Source: Hephaestia mangrovi (lineage in GTDB: Bacteria; Pseudomonadota; Alphaproteobacteria; Sphingomonadales; Sphingomonadaceae). Taken from it: a DNA stretch of 64,000 nt. Each line of letters opens with the position of its first letter. Within the stretch, counting starts at the first letter, position 1. The translations under genes were made by a program, and so were the position numbers. Under the pieces are notes generated by a model. The model had not been told where the DNA came from and made no database searches. It worked only from the letters and a program-made list of their open reading frames with translations. The DNA is taken from contig NZ_JAINVU010000001.1 in the NCBI RefSeq assembly GCF_019880555.1, positions 186,001 through 250,000 of the forward strand, given 5' to 3'. Positions 52,516-61,623 of the stretch are shown here, piece by piece.

Positions 52516-52599
52516 CTCTCTCCTTTGCGCTCGGGAAAACGCGTGAGCGCGGCAAATGGACGCGCTGGCGATGCGCGGGTGCTTGCGATAGCGTGACGC

Positions 52600-52998
52600 A
52601 TGGCCGCTGACCGCCACCATCCGCGTTTCCAGCCACTGGTCGATTATCTCGTCCGGCTGCCCGCGATCGAAACCGACGCGACGCCGCTCAAGGGGATCGC
52701 CTCGGGCACCGACGACGATCTGTGGTGGGTCAAGTTCGGTGTGCTGATCGATCACCCGCTGGCGTGGAGCGTGATCCAGGAACTGGGCCACGTGCTCAAT
52801 TATCTGTCGCCGAACGAGCGCTTGCCGACCGCGTTCAAGCCGGTCTCGCCGCCGCCCTATCTCAACGGCGGGCCGCGCGCCTATCTCTCCTGGGTGATCG
52901 AATGCCCGATCGCCGACATGGACCCCACCACCGTCGCCGAGTGGCTGGACAGCCGATTGCCGCCGGCCGATGATCCGGAAAGCTGGGCAGTCGACTGA
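52600..52998 (+). CDS. Conserved-looking hypothetical protein
   Basis: 132 residues with no signal peptide or membrane segment. Features are RFQPLVDYLVRLPAIETDATPLKGIASG, LWWVKFGVLIDHPLAWSVIQELGHVLNYLSPNERLPTAFKPVSPPPYLNGGPRAYLSWVIE and an acidic C-terminus (PADDPESWAVD). The aromatic-rich, well-structured sequence and the clean gap between flanking genes argue for a real gene. I do not recognise the family. Its QELGH is not part of a zinc-protease motif. It is convergent with proS, 7 bp apart. Confidence 0.75.
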   Translation: MAADRHHPRFQPLVDYLVRLPAIETDATPLKGIASGTDDDLWWVKFGVLIDHPLAWSVIQELGHVLNYLSPNERLPTAFKPVSPPPYLNGGPRAYLSWVIECPIADMDPTTVAEWLDSRLPPADDPESWAVD

Positions 52999-53005
52999 GC
53001 GGTCC

Positions 53006-54541
53006 TCAATATGCCCGGCCGATCAGCACGCGCTCCACGGCGCGCTGGCCGGTGAACAGGCAGGGGCCGTCGGCCGGCGCGGCGTCGGTCGGCGCGTTGC
53101 GGATGGTGAGCTTCAGCGCCTTGAGCTTCTCGACCACGCCGTCCAGTTCGGCACCCGTCGGGCGCGACCATTGCACTTCCACCCAGCCGGGATATTTGCC
53201 GCCCTTGGCGAAGAACGCCTCCAGCCCGGCATAATCGGTCACGTCGCGCGCAATATTGGCGTCGAGCCGCGCCTTGGCCTCGCCATGCAGCGCGCCCTGA
53301 ATCTCCTCGAGCATCGCCGTCGCGCCATCGATGAACGCGTCCCGGCTGGTCGCCTGGCTGTCGAGCTTGCCGTCCTCGCGATACAGCCGGTCGCGGCGGA
53401 TCACCGAGACGTTGCCGCCGGCCATGTCGCGGCCGCCGACCTCGATCACGATCGGCGCGCCTTTCTTCACCCAGCCCCAGCGCTTCACCGCGGCCTTGGC
53501 GGGCTTGAGGTCGAGCAGCACGCGCACCGGCTCGCCGAGCGCCGTTTGCCGGGCCAGCGCGGCCTGCAATTCATGGCAATAAGCGGTGATCGCCTCATCC
53601 TCCGGTGCATCGCGCAGCATTGGCACGATCACGATCTGCCACGGCGCGATCGCCGGTGGAACGCGCAGGCCATCGTCGTCGCCATGAGTCATGATGACCG
53701 CGCCGATCAGCCGGGTCGAGACGCCCCAGCTCGTCGTGTTGGCCAGCTCGAACTGGCCTTCCTTGTTCTGGAAACGGATGTTCTGCGCGTGTGCGAAATT
53801 GGTGCCCAGGAAGTGCGAGGTGCCGGCCTGCAGCGCCTTGCCATCCTGCATCATCGCCTCGATCGAATAGGTCGCCACCGCGCCGGGGAAGCGCTCGTTC
53901 TCGGGCTTCTCGCCAGCAACCACGGGCACCGCGAGGCAATCCTCGGCGAAGCTGCGATAGAGCTCGAGGATCTTCAGCGTCTCGCGCTCCGCCTCATCCG
54001 GGGTGGCGTGCGCGGTATGCCCTTCCTGCCACAGGAACTCCGAGGTGCGCAGGAACATCCGCGTGCGCATTTCCCAGCGCACCACATTGGCCCATTGGTT
54101 GATCAGCACCGGCAGGTCGCGCCACGACTGGATCCAGCGCGCGAAGGCGGAGCCGATCACCATCTCGCTGGTCGGGCGCACGATCAGCGGCTCTTCCAGC
54201 CTGGCTTCGGGATCGGGCATCAGGCCGCCCTTGCCGTCGGGGATCAGGCGGTGATGGGTGACGACCGCCATTTCCTTGGCGAAGCCCTCGACGTGCTCGG
54301 CCTCCTTCTCGAAATAGGAAAGCGGGATGAACAGCGGGAAATAGCAATTGTCGTGGCCGGTCGCCTTGATGCGATCGTCGAGCAGGCGCTGGATGCGCTC
54401 CCAGATGCCATAGCCCCAGGGCCGGATCACCATGCAGCCGCGCACGCCCGATTCCTCGGCCATGTCTCCCTCGGTAATCACCGATTGATACCATTGCGCG
54501 AAATCGTCCTGACGAGTGACGGAGAGGGCGTGCTTGACCAT
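53006..54541 (-). CDS. proS: Prolyl-tRNA synthetase, archaeal/eukaryal-like type
   Basis: 511-residue class II synthetase charging tRNA-Pro. Motif 2/3 and type-specific sequences are RGCMVIRPWGYGIWERIQ, GHDNCYFPLFIPLSYFEKEAEHVEGFAKEMAVVTHH, EEPLIVRPTSEMVIG, RWEMRTRMFLRTSEFLWQEGHTAH and THGDDDGLRVPPAIAPWQIVIVP. A C-terminal extension finishes with GPCLFTGQRAVERVLIGRAY, the Tyr-ended tail typical of archaeal/eukaryal-like ProRS. The bacterial editing insertion is absent. Bacteria with this type exist, but many alphaproteobacteria use the short bacterial type of about 440 residues. Divergent from the DMT transporter gene. Confidence 0.95.
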   Translation of the reverse strand: MVKHALSVTRQDDFAQWYQSVITEGDMAEESGVRGCMVIRPWGYGIWERIQRLLDDRIKATGHDNCYFPLFIPLSYFEKEAEHVEGFAKEMAVVTHHRLIPDGKGGLMPDPEARLEEPLIVRPTSEMVIGSAFARWIQSWRDLPVLINQWANVVRWEMRTRMFLRTSEFLWQEGHTAHATPDEAERETLKILELYRSFAEDCLAVPVVAGEKPENERFPGAVATYSIEAMMQDGKALQAGTSHFLGTNFAHAQNIRFQNKEGQFELANTTSWGVSTRLIGAVIMTHGDDDGLRVPPAIAPWQIVIVPMLRDAPEDEAITAYCHELQAALARQTALGEPVRVLLDLKPAKAAVKRWGWVKKGAPIVIEVGGRDMAGGNVSVIRRDRLYREDGKLDSQATSRDAFIDGATAMLEEIQGALHGEAKARLDANIARDVTDYAGLEAFFAKGGKYPGWVEVQWSRPTGAELDGVVEKLKALKLTIRNAPTDAAPADGPCLFTGQRAVERVLIGRAY

Positions 54542-54595
54542 GAAAGTTTCCGTTTGGGGTGAAACGCCCGCTTAGCGTGTTAGGAAGGCGGGTCA

Positions 54596-55510
54596 ATGCC
54601 AGCGCACACCCCTTCCGGCGACCGCATCCTGATGGCCGTTACCTTGCGGCTGCTGTCGGCTGCCTGCATGGCGACGATGAACGCGTTCATCAAGCTCGCC
54701 GAAGCGGGCGGGGCGCACCTCTCCGAAATCCTGTTCGTCCGCCAGGCGATCGGGATTCCGCTGGTCGGCGCGGTGATCGCGTTCGGGCCCGGCCTTGGCA
54801 CCATCCGCACCCGGCGGTTCGGTGCCCATGTCGTTCGCGCGATCGTCGGGATGACGAGCATGACCTGCCTGTTCACCGGGGTAATGCTTCTGCCGCTTGC
54901 CGAATCGACCACGCTGGCCTTCGCGGTGCCGATCTTCGCGACCATTCTCGGTGCCTTGTTCCTCAAGGAGCCGACCGGCTGGCATCGCTGGGGCGCGGTG
55001 ATCGCCGGGTTCATCGGCGTGCTGATCGTCGCGCAGCCGGGCAGCGGGCATTTCCCCTTATGGGGTGCCGCCGCCGGGATCGCCGCTGCCTTTCTCACCG
55101 CGGTGGTGATGATCCTGCTGCGCCGCATCGGCCGGACCGAGCATCAGTTCACCACGGTGTTCTGGTTCGCCACCCTGTCCACCGTGCCGCTGTCGATCGC
55201 GGTGGCGTTCGACCACGGCCATGTCATCGGCTGGACCTGGGCCTGGCTGCTCGGCGTCGGCATCTGCGGCAATTGCGGGCAATTGGCGTTGACCGGATCG
55301 TTGCGCCACGGCCCCGTCTCGGTGGTGGTGCCGATCGATTATTCCAGCCTGTTGTGGGCGACGCTCTACGGCTGGCTACTGTTCGCGGTGTTGCCCACGC
55401 CCGCCACCTGGATCGGCGCCCCGATCATCATCGCCAGTGGCCTCTATATCATCTGGCGCGAACACCTCCGCCGCCAACGCGAAACTGAGCGCGCGATTAC
55501 GCGCTTCTAG
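54596..55510 (+). CDS. DMT-superfamily (EamA) transporter
   Basis: 304-residue inner-membrane protein with ten hydrophobic helices in two EamA repeats. The first runs from MAVTLRLLSAACMATMNAFIKLAEAGG to LPLAESTTLAFAVPIFATILGALFLKEP. The second runs from FPLWGAAAGIAAAFLTAVVMILLRRIG to VVVPIDYSSLLWATLYGWLLFAVLPTPATWIGAPIIIASGLYIIWRE. This is the drug/metabolite exporter fold (RhtA/YdcZ-like); substrate unknown. ATG 54596 follows AGGAAGG. A likely terminator lies 12 bp past the stop. Confidence 0.92.
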   Translation: MPAHTPSGDRILMAVTLRLLSAACMATMNAFIKLAEAGGAHLSEILFVRQAIGIPLVGAVIAFGPGLGTIRTRRFGAHVVRAIVGMTSMTCLFTGVMLLPLAESTTLAFAVPIFATILGALFLKEPTGWHRWGAVIAGFIGVLIVAQPGSGHFPLWGAAAGIAAAFLTAVVMILLRRIGRTEHQFTTVFWFATLSTVPLSIAVAFDHGHVIGWTWAWLLGVGICGNCGQLALTGSLRHGPVSVVVPIDYSSLLWATLYGWLLFAVLPTPATWIGAPIIIASGLYIIWREHLRRQRETERAITRF

Positions 55511-55521
55511 GCCTGACCCTA

Positions 55522-55549
55522 GGCGGGGGACAGGAATGCTTGCCCCGCC
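55522..55549 (+). terminator. Probable terminator after the DMT transporter gene
   Basis: GGCGGGG (55522-55528) and CCCCGCC (55543-55549) pair over 7 bp with a 14-nt loop. No T-tract follows. It separates the transporter from the arsR operator. Confidence 0.45.
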
Positions 55550-55563
55550 GGTGAAAGCAGGCT

Positions 55564-55591
55564 AAACACTGAACCATATGGTTCAGTGTTT
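55564..55591. promoter_or_regulatory. Perfect 28-bp palindromic operator spanning the arsR start codon
   Basis: AAACACTGAACCAT (55564-55577) is followed immediately by its exact reverse complement (55578-55591). The axis lies between T55577 and A55578, so the right arm begins with the arsR ATG and encodes its first residues (Met-Val-Gln-Cys). Perfect symmetry over 28 bp at the start of an ArsR gene marks a dimer-binding autoregulatory operator. No ribosome-binding site is visible, so the mRNA may be leaderless. Confidence 0.8.
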
Positions 55592-55934
55592 GGATCCTCC
55601 TCTCGATCTTGCATTCGCGGCGCTGGCTGATGCGACTCGCCGTGGGATCATCGACCGGCTTGGGCGGGGGCATGCCTCGATCACCAGCCTTGCCGACACG
55701 TTCCAGATGACGCTCACCGGGATGAAGAAACACATCCAGGTGCTCGAGCGGGCGGGGCTTGTCGTCACGCAGAAGGTCGGCCGGGTGAGAACGTGCGGGC
55801 TCGGGAAGCGCGGCCTCGAGGCGGAGGCTGAGTGGATCGAGACGCATCGCAAACTCTTCGAGGCTCGCTTCGAAGCACTGGACGACATCATTAGCGAAAT
55901 CGAGCAGGAGAGAAGCAATGACTCAGCAAGTTGA
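55578..55934 (+). CDS. ArsR-family transcriptional regulator
   Basis: 118-residue winged-helix repressor. LDLAFAALADATRRGIIDRLGRGHASITSLADTFQMTLTGMKKHIQVLERAGLVVTQKVGRVRTCGLGKRGLEAEAEWIETHRKLFEARFEALDDII follows the ArsR pattern of the subgroup paired with AHSA1/START-domain proteins. The Cys metal-box of classical ArsR/SmtB is absent, so metal sensing is unlikely. The start codon is embedded in the palindromic operator. It overlaps the AHSA1-domain gene by 17 bp, forming a two-gene autoregulated unit. The inducer is unknown. Confidence 0.92.
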   Translation: MVQCLDPPLDLAFAALADATRRGIIDRLGRGHASITSLADTFQMTLTGMKKHIQVLERAGLVVTQKVGRVRTCGLGKRGLEAEAEWIETHRKLFEARFEALDDIISEIEQERSNDSAS

Positions 55935-56421
55935 CAGCGCGGATGGCGCGCGAAACCGCACGTCGGTCGAGCGCAAGGGGGATCGCGAACTCGTCGTCAC
56001 GCGAACATTCGATGCGCCACCGAGCACGGTGTATAAGGCGTGGAGCCAGCCCGAGTTGTTCAGGCGCTGGTGGATGCCGAAATCGGTTGCCGGCGTCTCG
56101 CTGGTGGCTTGCGACATGGATGTGCGGACCGGCGGCAAATACCGGCTGGAATTCAGCGCCGGCGGTTCGGACACCATGGCCTTCTATGGCAAGTATCTCG
56201 AAGTGGTGCCCAACGAGCGCATCGTGTGGACCAACGACGAGGGCGAAGAAGGCGCGGTCACGACCGTAACCTTCGAAGAGCGGGGCGGAAGGACATTGCT
56301 GACTTTCCACGAAGCCTATCCGTCCAGGGAGGCACTCGAGGAAGCATTGCAAGGCTCGGCGGCCGGCTTGCCCGAGCAACTGGACCAACTCGACGAATTG
56401 CTTTCCGGCATGGACGACTAG
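55918..56421 (+). CDS. SRPBCC/AHSA1-domain protein
   Basis: 167 residues. DRELVVTRTFDAPPSTVYKAWSQPELFRRWWMPKSVAGVSLVACDMDVRTGGKYRLEF, MAFYGKYLEVVPNERIVWTNDE, AVTTVTFEERGGRTLLTFHEAYPSREALEEAL and a final LPEQLDQLDELL follow the AHSA1 (Hsp90 activator-like/START) fold, with a hydrophobic ligand cavity. In such pairs the ArsR protein represses both genes. The substrate or ligand is unknown. ATG 55918 follows GGAGAGAAG and lies inside the end of arsR. Confidence 0.92.
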   Translation: MTQQVDSADGARNRTSVERKGDRELVVTRTFDAPPSTVYKAWSQPELFRRWWMPKSVAGVSLVACDMDVRTGGKYRLEFSAGGSDTMAFYGKYLEVVPNERIVWTNDEGEEGAVTTVTFEERGGRTLLTFHEAYPSREALEEALQGSAAGLPEQLDQLDELLSGMDD

Positions 56422-56498
56422 CGCGCAGGCATCCTCAGGGGGCGGAAGCGGTCGCCGGATGTGCATGGTCCGGCCATTGTCTCCCACCCATGCCTGGG

Positions 56499-57014
56499 TC
56501 AGGCGCTGCCCGCCCGTGCCTCGGCGAGCATGCGCTTGGCGCGCAGGTACATTTCCAGGCGCTGCACGCTGAACATGCCGAGCGCCAGCGCGGCGAGGGT
56601 GTCGACGATCATGCCGACGTTCATATGCATCGAGCCGCTAGCGGTCTCCGCGACGAAGCGGCCGAAGACGAGGACGACCAGGAACGCCATGCCGGCGATC
56701 GACGCCTGCTGGTTGAGCGCATGGGTTTCGGGATCGACATGGATGCGCATCAGCTTGCCGCGCTGCCAGCCGAGCACGCCGCCGGCGACGAGCGCGATCG
56801 CCGCGCTTGCCCAGCCTTGCACGCTCGGCGGGTGCTGGACGAACAGCATCGTCACCACCGCCAGATAAAGCGCCGGCACGATCCACAATTGCTCGATCCT
56901 GAGCGGCCGCATCCGGCTCATCCGGCGAATGCGCAGGATCATCACCACCGCGATGATGGCGAACGGAATGGCGTAGCTCAGCCAGCTGTTCGGCGGCCCG
57001 TGATGAACCTGCAT
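56499..57014 (-). CDS. CcdC/DUF1453-like membrane protein
   Basis: 171 residues with about four to five hydrophobic helices. WLSYAIPFAIIAVVMILRIRRMSRMRPLRIEQLWIVPALYLAVVTMLF carries the R-x-x-R-M-R-P-L-R motif of the CcdC (DUF1453) family. Then come LVAGGVLGWQRGKLMRIHVDPETHALNQQASIAGMAFLVVLVFGRF and GMIVDTLAALALGMFSVQRLEMYLRAKRMLAEA. In Bacillus CcdC lies in a cytochrome c maturation cluster, but its role is unclear; no such genes are nearby here. It is monocistronic and convergent with the AHSA1 gene. Confidence 0.8.
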   Translation of the reverse strand: MQVHHGPPNSWLSYAIPFAIIAVVMILRIRRMSRMRPLRIEQLWIVPALYLAVVTMLFVQHPPSVQGWASAAIALVAGGVLGWQRGKLMRIHVDPETHALNQQASIAGMAFLVVLVFGRFVAETASGSMHMNVGMIVDTLAALALGMFSVQRLEMYLRAKRMLAEARAGSA

Positions 57015-57079
57015 GCGCGTGCGATCCCCCGTCTGACGTGGATCGACGGTTTATCAGATCGATACGGGGCCGGACAGCC

Positions 57080-58648
57080 TCATTCAGCCGCTTCGGCCAG
57101 CGCCGGCTCCTTCCACACCAGCACCGGCTTCCTCGCCGCCAGCGTCTCGTCGAGGCGGCGGCGCGGGGCGAAATGCGGGGCGGACTTGAGCGCCTGATCG
57201 CCGGTCTTGGCGCGCTCGGCGACCGAACGCAGCGCCATCACGAACTGGTCGAGCGCTGCCTTCGATTCGGTCTCGGTCGGCTCGATCAGCATCGCGCCGT
57301 GGACGACCAGCGGGAAATACATCGTCATCGGATGATAACCCTCGTCGATCAGCGCCTTGGCGATGTCCAGCGTGGTGAACCCCTCGGCCAGCCCGGCGTC
57401 GGAGAACAGCGCCTCGTGCATGCACGGGCCGCTGGGGCCGAACGGGGCGTCGAGCACGTCGTCGAGGCTGCGCAACACGTAATTGGCGTTGAGCACCGCG
57501 TCCTCGGCCACCTGCCGAAGCCCGTCGGCGCCGTGGCTGAGGATGTACGACAAGGCTCGCGTAAACATGCCCATCTGGCCGTGGAAGGCGACCATGCGGC
57601 CGAACGACTGGCCGTGATGCTCCTCGGCGGTCTCTTCCTCAACCAGCCGGAACGATCCGTCCGCCGCCTTCTCAACGAAGGGCAGGGGAGCGAACGGGGT
57701 CAGCGCTTGCGAGAACACCACCGGCCCTGAACCCGGCCCGCCGCCGCCGTGCGGGGTGGAGAAGGTCTTGTGCAGGTTGATGTGCATGGCATCGACGCCG
57801 AGGTCGCCGGGGCGCACCCGGCCGACGATCGCGTTGAAGTTGGCGCCGTCGCAATAGACGAACGCGCCCGCGGCGTGGACCGCGTCGGAGATCGCCTTCA
57901 TGTCGCGTTCGAACAGGCCGCAGGTGTTGGGGTTGGTGATCATCACCGCGGCGACATCGGGGCCGAGACGGGCCTTGAGCGCGGCGAGATCGACGCGGCC
58001 GTCCTGGTTCGCCGGGATGTTATCGACCGCATAGCCGGCAAATGCGGCGGTCGCCGGGTTGGTGCCGTGGGCGCTTTCGGGAACGAGGACGACCTTGCGC
58101 GTGTCGCCGCGCGCTTCCAGCGCCGCGCGGATCGCCAGGATGCCGCACAGCTCGCCATGCGCGCCGGCCTTGGGGCTCATCGCCACCGAATGCATGCCGG
58201 TCAGCGTCACCAGCCAGTGGGCGAGCTGATCGATCAGCTCGAGCGCGCCCTGCACACACTGGATCGGCGCAAGCGGGTGGATGTCGGCGAACCCAGGCAG
58301 CCGCGCGACTTTCTCGTTGAGCCGCGGATTGTGCTTCATCGTGCAGCTGCCGAGCGGGAACAGCCCGAGATCGATCGCGTAATTCTGGCGCGACAGGCGG
58401 GTGTAATGGCGCACCGTTTCGGGCTCGGAAAGGCCGGGCAGGCCGATCTCCGCCTTGCGCTCCAGCCCGCCGAGCTTGCTCGCGCTCGCCGCCGCGTCGG
58501 CAATGTCGACGCCGGTCGTGTGCGTATCGCCGATCTCGAAGATCAGCGCCTCTTCAAGCATCAGCGCCTTGTTGCCGGTGGCGGTAACGGTCGTATCGCG
58601 GCGCTCTTCGGCCATTTCGGGGCGCCAGCCGCTCTGGTTGATGCTCAT
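57080..58648 (-). CDS. gcvPB: Glycine dehydrogenase (decarboxylating) subunit 2
   Basis: 522-residue catalytic half of the P protein of the glycine cleavage system, which decarboxylates glycine with PLP and passes the aminomethyl group to GcvH. The PLP lysine is residue 294 in [20 protein letters not shown]. Other hallmarks are [57 protein letters not shown] and [16 protein letters not shown]. It is about 20 residues longer than usual, with a Thr/Ala-rich tail. Last gene of the gcv operon; its ATG overlaps the gcvPA stop (ATGA). Confidence 0.97.
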   Translation of the reverse strand: MSINQSGWRPEMAEERRDTTVTATGNKALMLEEALIFEIGDTHTTGVDIADAAASASKLGGLERKAEIGLPGLSEPETVRHYTRLSRQNYAIDLGLFPLGSCTMKHNPRLNEKVARLPGFADIHPLAPIQCVQGALELIDQLAHWLVTLTGMHSVAMSPKAGAHGELCGILAIRAALEARGDTRKVVLVPESAHGTNPATAAFAGYAVDNIPANQDGRVDLAALKARLGPDVAAVMITNPNTCGLFERDMKAISDAVHAAGAFVYCDGANFNAIVGRVRPGDLGVDAMHINLHKTFSTPHGGGGPGSGPVVFSQALTPFAPLPFVEKAADGSFRLVEEETAEEHHGQSFGRMVAFHGQMGMFTRALSYILSHGADGLRQVAEDAVLNANYVLRSLDDVLDAPFGPSGPCMHEALFSDAGLAEGFTTLDIAKALIDEGYHPMTMYFPLVVHGAMLIEPTETESKAALDQFVMALRSVAERAKTGDQALKSAPHFAPRRRLDETLAARKPVLVWKEPALAEAAE

Positions 58649-60003
58649 GCCAGCACCTCCTCAAGCGCGGAGGCAAGCGCCTCGACGTCCTCCGCGGTGG
58701 TGGTTTCGGTGACGGCGACGATCAGGCCATTGGCCAGCGCGTCCTCACCCGGATAGAGCCGGCCCATCGACACGCCGGCGAGGATGTCGCGCTCGGCGAG
58801 CTGCCAGACAACCGGACGGGCTTCCTTCGAGAGTTTCAGCGTGAACTCGTTGAAGAAGCTCCGGTTGACTACCTCGACGCCCGGCACCCGCGCCAGGCGC
58901 TCGGCCGCGGCAACGGCCTGCGTGTGGTTGACCATCGCCAGCTTGCGCAAGCCCGCCTCGCCCAGCAGCGTCATGTGGATCGAAAAGGCCAGCGCGCACA
59001 GCCCCGAATTGGTGCAGATGTTGCTCGTCGCCTTCTCACGGCGGATATGCTGCTCGCGGGTCGACAGCGTCAGGACGAAGCCGCGCTTGCCCTCGGCATC
59101 CACCGTCTCGCCGCAGAAGCGGCCGGGCATCTGGCGAATGTACTTTTCCTTGCAGCCCATCAGGCCGACATACGGCCCGCCGAACTGCAACCCGACACCG
59201 AGCGACTGGCCCTCGCCGACGACGATGTCGGCATCCATCTCGCCGGGCGACTTGAGCGCCCCGAGCGCGACCGGCTCGGTCACTACCGCGATCAGCAGCG
59301 CCTTGTTCGCGTGGCACGCGGCGGCGAGCTCGGAAAGGTCACCGATGCGCCCGAGGATGTCCGGATACTGGACGACGACGCACGAGGTATCACCGTCGAT
59401 CTTGTCGATCAGGCTGGCGGTGTCGGGCTCGGCCGTCAGCGTCGGCGCGGCCGTCTCCAGCACGTCGCCGGTGAACTTGGCCATCGTGTTGGCGACCGAG
59501 ACGTAATGCGGGTGCAGTCCCGACGACAGGATCGCCTTGCCGCGCTTGGTGATGCGCCGCGCCATCGTGATCGCTTCCCAGCAGGCGGTCGAGCCATCGT
59601 ACATGCTGGCGTTGGCGACGTCGGTGCCGAGCAGGCGGGCAACCTGCGTCTGGAACTCGAACAGCATCTGCAGCGTGCCCTGCGCGATCTCGGGCTGGTA
59701 GGGCGTATAGGCGGTCAGGAACTCGCCGCGCTGGATCAGGTGATCGACCGAGGCCGGCACGTGATGGCGATACGCACCGGCGCCGAGGAAGAACGGCACG
59801 TCGTCCGCCACCGTGTTCTTGCGCGCGAGTGCCGACAAATGCCGTTCGACGGCGAGTTCGCTGGCATGGTTCGGCAGGCCGTGGATCGGACCATCGAGGC
59901 GCGCGGCCTCGGGCACGTCAACGAACAGGTCGTCGATAGACGCGGCGCCGATGCGGGCCAGCATCGCGGTGCGGTCATCGGCAGTCAGGGGCAGGTAACG
60001 CAT
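58645..60003 (-). CDS. gcvPA: Glycine dehydrogenase (decarboxylating) subunit 1
   Basis: 452-residue partner subunit of the split P protein, forming an alpha2beta2 enzyme with GcvPB. It begins [19 protein letters not shown] and has [111 protein letters not shown] and [23 protein letters not shown]. The two-gene form, rather than the single 950-residue GcvP, is as in Bacillus and many alphaproteobacteria. AGGA precedes the ATG. A 47-bp gap containing a short palindrome separates it from gcvH. Confidence 0.97.
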   Translation of the reverse strand: MRYLPLTADDRTAMLARIGAASIDDLFVDVPEAARLDGPIHGLPNHASELAVERHLSALARKNTVADDVPFFLGAGAYRHHVPASVDHLIQRGEFLTAYTPYQPEIAQGTLQMLFEFQTQVARLLGTDVANASMYDGSTACWEAITMARRITKRGKAILSSGLHPHYVSVANTMAKFTGDVLETAAPTLTAEPDTASLIDKIDGDTSCVVVQYPDILGRIGDLSELAAACHANKALLIAVVTEPVALGALKSPGEMDADIVVGEGQSLGVGLQFGGPYVGLMGCKEKYIRQMPGRFCGETVDAEGKRGFVLTLSTREQHIRREKATSNICTNSGLCALAFSIHMTLLGEAGLRKLAMVNHTQAVAAAERLARVPGVEVVNRSFFNEFTLKLSKEARPVVWQLAERDILAGVSMGRLYPGEDALANGLIVAVTETTTAEDVEALASALEEVLA

Positions 60004-60020
60004 TCAATTTCCTCGCGCGC

Positions 60021-60044
60021 CATCCCGGCAAAGCGGGCATGACG
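60021..60044. repeat. Short intergenic palindrome within the gcv operon
   Basis: CATCCCGGCAAAGCGGGCAT GACG contains CCCG-GCAAAG-CGGG. It resembles the dispersed CCCG/CGGG palindromes of sphingomonads. Lying between gcvH and gcvPA it could stabilise mRNA ends or tune expression of the two halves. Confidence 0.5.
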
Positions 60045-60050
60045 TGATGT

Positions 60051-60422
60051 TTAGAGCTTCGCGACGAACGCCTCATAGGCGCTCTCGTCCATCAGGCCGT
60101 CGAGCTCACTGGTGTCGCTCAGGGTCAGCTTGAAGAACCAGCCGTCGCCCTCGGCATCGTCGTTGACCAGGTTGGGCGTGTCGCCGAGGTCGCCATTGGC
60201 CTCGATCACCGTCCCCGATACCGGCGAATAGACGTCCGACGCCGCCTTGACCGATTCGACCACCGCCGCATCGTCGCCCTTGGTCAGCTCCTTGCCCTCT
60301 TCGGGCAGGTCGACGAACACGATGTCGCCCAATTGGCCCTGCGCATAATCGGAAATGCCGACGGTGCCGGTGTCGCCATCGACATCGACCCATTCGTGAT
60401 CTTCGGTGAAGTAACGGGGCAT
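60051..60422 (-). CDS. gcvH: Glycine cleavage system H protein
   Basis: 123-residue lipoyl carrier that shuttles the aminomethyl group between GcvP, GcvT and lipoamide dehydrogenase. The lipoylation site is Lys59 in [17 protein letters not shown]. The start [43 protein letters not shown] and the end [27 protein letters not shown] match the family along the whole length. AGGAG precedes ATG 60422. It lies 12 bp after gcvT in the riboswitch-controlled operon. Confidence 0.97.
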   Translation of the reverse strand: MPRYFTEDHEWVDVDGDTGTVGISDYAQGQLGDIVFVDLPEEGKELTKGDDAAVVESVKAASDVYSPVSGTVIEANGDLGDTPNLVNDDAEGDGWFFKLTLSDTSELDGLMDESAYEAFVAKL

Positions 60423-60434
60423 CTTATTTACTCC

Positions 60435-61562
60435 TCAACGGGCGTAGCGGTGGGGGACGAAAGGCATCGGCGCGACGGTCGCTTCATGGATCTTGCCGCG
60501 CTGGGTGAGCTGGATGCGGGTGCCGGGCTCGGCCATCGCGACAGGCACATAGGCCATCGCGATCGGCTGCCCGAGCGTCGGCGCGAAGCCGCCCGACGTG
60601 ACCTTGCCGACCTCGGAACCATCGGCATCGAGCACTGCTGCGCCCTCGCGGACCGGTTGGCGACCCTCGACCAGCAGGCCGACGCGCTTCACGACGGCGC
60701 CGTTCTCGCGCTCGTAGAGGATGCGCTCGGCGCCGGGAAAATTGGCTTCCTCGCGGCGGCGCTTGCTGGCGACCGCGAAATTGAGCGCGGCCATGATCGG
60801 CGTCGTCTCGGGATCGAGATCGTGGCCGTAGAGCGGCAGGTCCGCCTCGAGCCTGAGTGAATCGCGCGCGCCGAGGCCGATCGGCCTGACTTCGGGCTGG
60901 GCGGTGAGCGCGTCGGCGAGCGTCTCGGCATGATCGGCGGGCACCGAAATCTCGAACCCGTCCTCGCCGGTATAGCCCGACCGGCTGATCCACAGCGACA
61001 CGCCGTTCCAGTCGAACCGGCTGCCCTTCATGAAGGTCAGCTCGGCAACGCCCGGCACCAGCCGCGCCAACGCATCGACCGCCCTGGGGCCCTGCAATGC
61101 AAGCAGCGCCTGCTCGTCCATGTGATTGAGCGTGATCTCGTCGGGCAGATGGTCGCGCAGATGGGCGATGTCGTCGTACTTCACCGCGCCGTTGACGACC
61201 ATGTAGATGCTGCCGTCGTCCCAGCGCGTCAGCATCAGATCGTCGAGGATACCGCCATTTTCGGCGAGCAGCAGCGAATATTTCTGGGCGTTGGGCTTCA
61301 CACCCTTCAAGTCGGCCGGGATCAGCGCCTCCAGCGCGTCGTCCAGGCCGTCGCCGGCTAGATGGAGCTGCCCCATGTGGCTGACGTCGAACAGGCCGGC
61401 CGACTCGCGCACCCACAGATGCTCGGCCATGATCCCTTCATACTGGACGGGCATCCAGTAGCCGGCGAATTCGACCATCCGGCCGCCATGCGCGCGGTGC
61501 CAAGCGTCGAGGGGCAGCACGGCCGTTTCGATATCGTCGATCGTGTCGTGGTCATCGCTCAT
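60435..61562 (-). CDS. gcvT: Aminomethyltransferase (glycine cleavage T protein)
   Basis: 375-residue enzyme that releases ammonia from the aminomethyl-lipoyl group and forms methylene-tetrahydrofolate. Family hallmarks: AWHRAHGGRMVEFAGYWMPVQYEGIMAEHLWVRESAGLFDVSHMGQ, LTRWDDGSIYMVVNGAVK, QGPRAVDALARL, SRSGYTGEDGFEISVPADHAE, PIGLGARDSLRLEADLPLYGHDLDPETTPI and the C-terminal barrel VTSGGFAPTLGQPIAMAYV. I start at 61562 (MSDDHDTIDD), which has GGGAAG upstream; an ATG at 61577 has no ribosome-binding site. First gene of the operon, 61 bp after the glycine riboswitch. Confidence 0.96.
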   Translation of the reverse strand: MSDDHDTIDDIETAVLPLDAWHRAHGGRMVEFAGYWMPVQYEGIMAEHLWVRESAGLFDVSHMGQLHLAGDGLDDALEALIPADLKGVKPNAQKYSLLLAENGGILDDLMLTRWDDGSIYMVVNGAVKYDDIAHLRDHLPDEITLNHMDEQALLALQGPRAVDALARLVPGVAELTFMKGSRFDWNGVSLWISRSGYTGEDGFEISVPADHAETLADALTAQPEVRPIGLGARDSLRLEADLPLYGHDLDPETTPIMAALNFAVASKRRREEANFPGAERILYERENGAVVKRVGLLVEGRQPVREGAAVLDADGSEVGKVTSGGFAPTLGQPIAMAYVPVAMAEPGTRIQLTQRGKIHEATVAPMPFVPHRYAR

Positions 61563-61623
61563 CTCAGGGCTTCCCATCACCAAAGGAAACGACGCTTCGG
61601 CCGGTTGCCGTTCGCGCCGCCCC

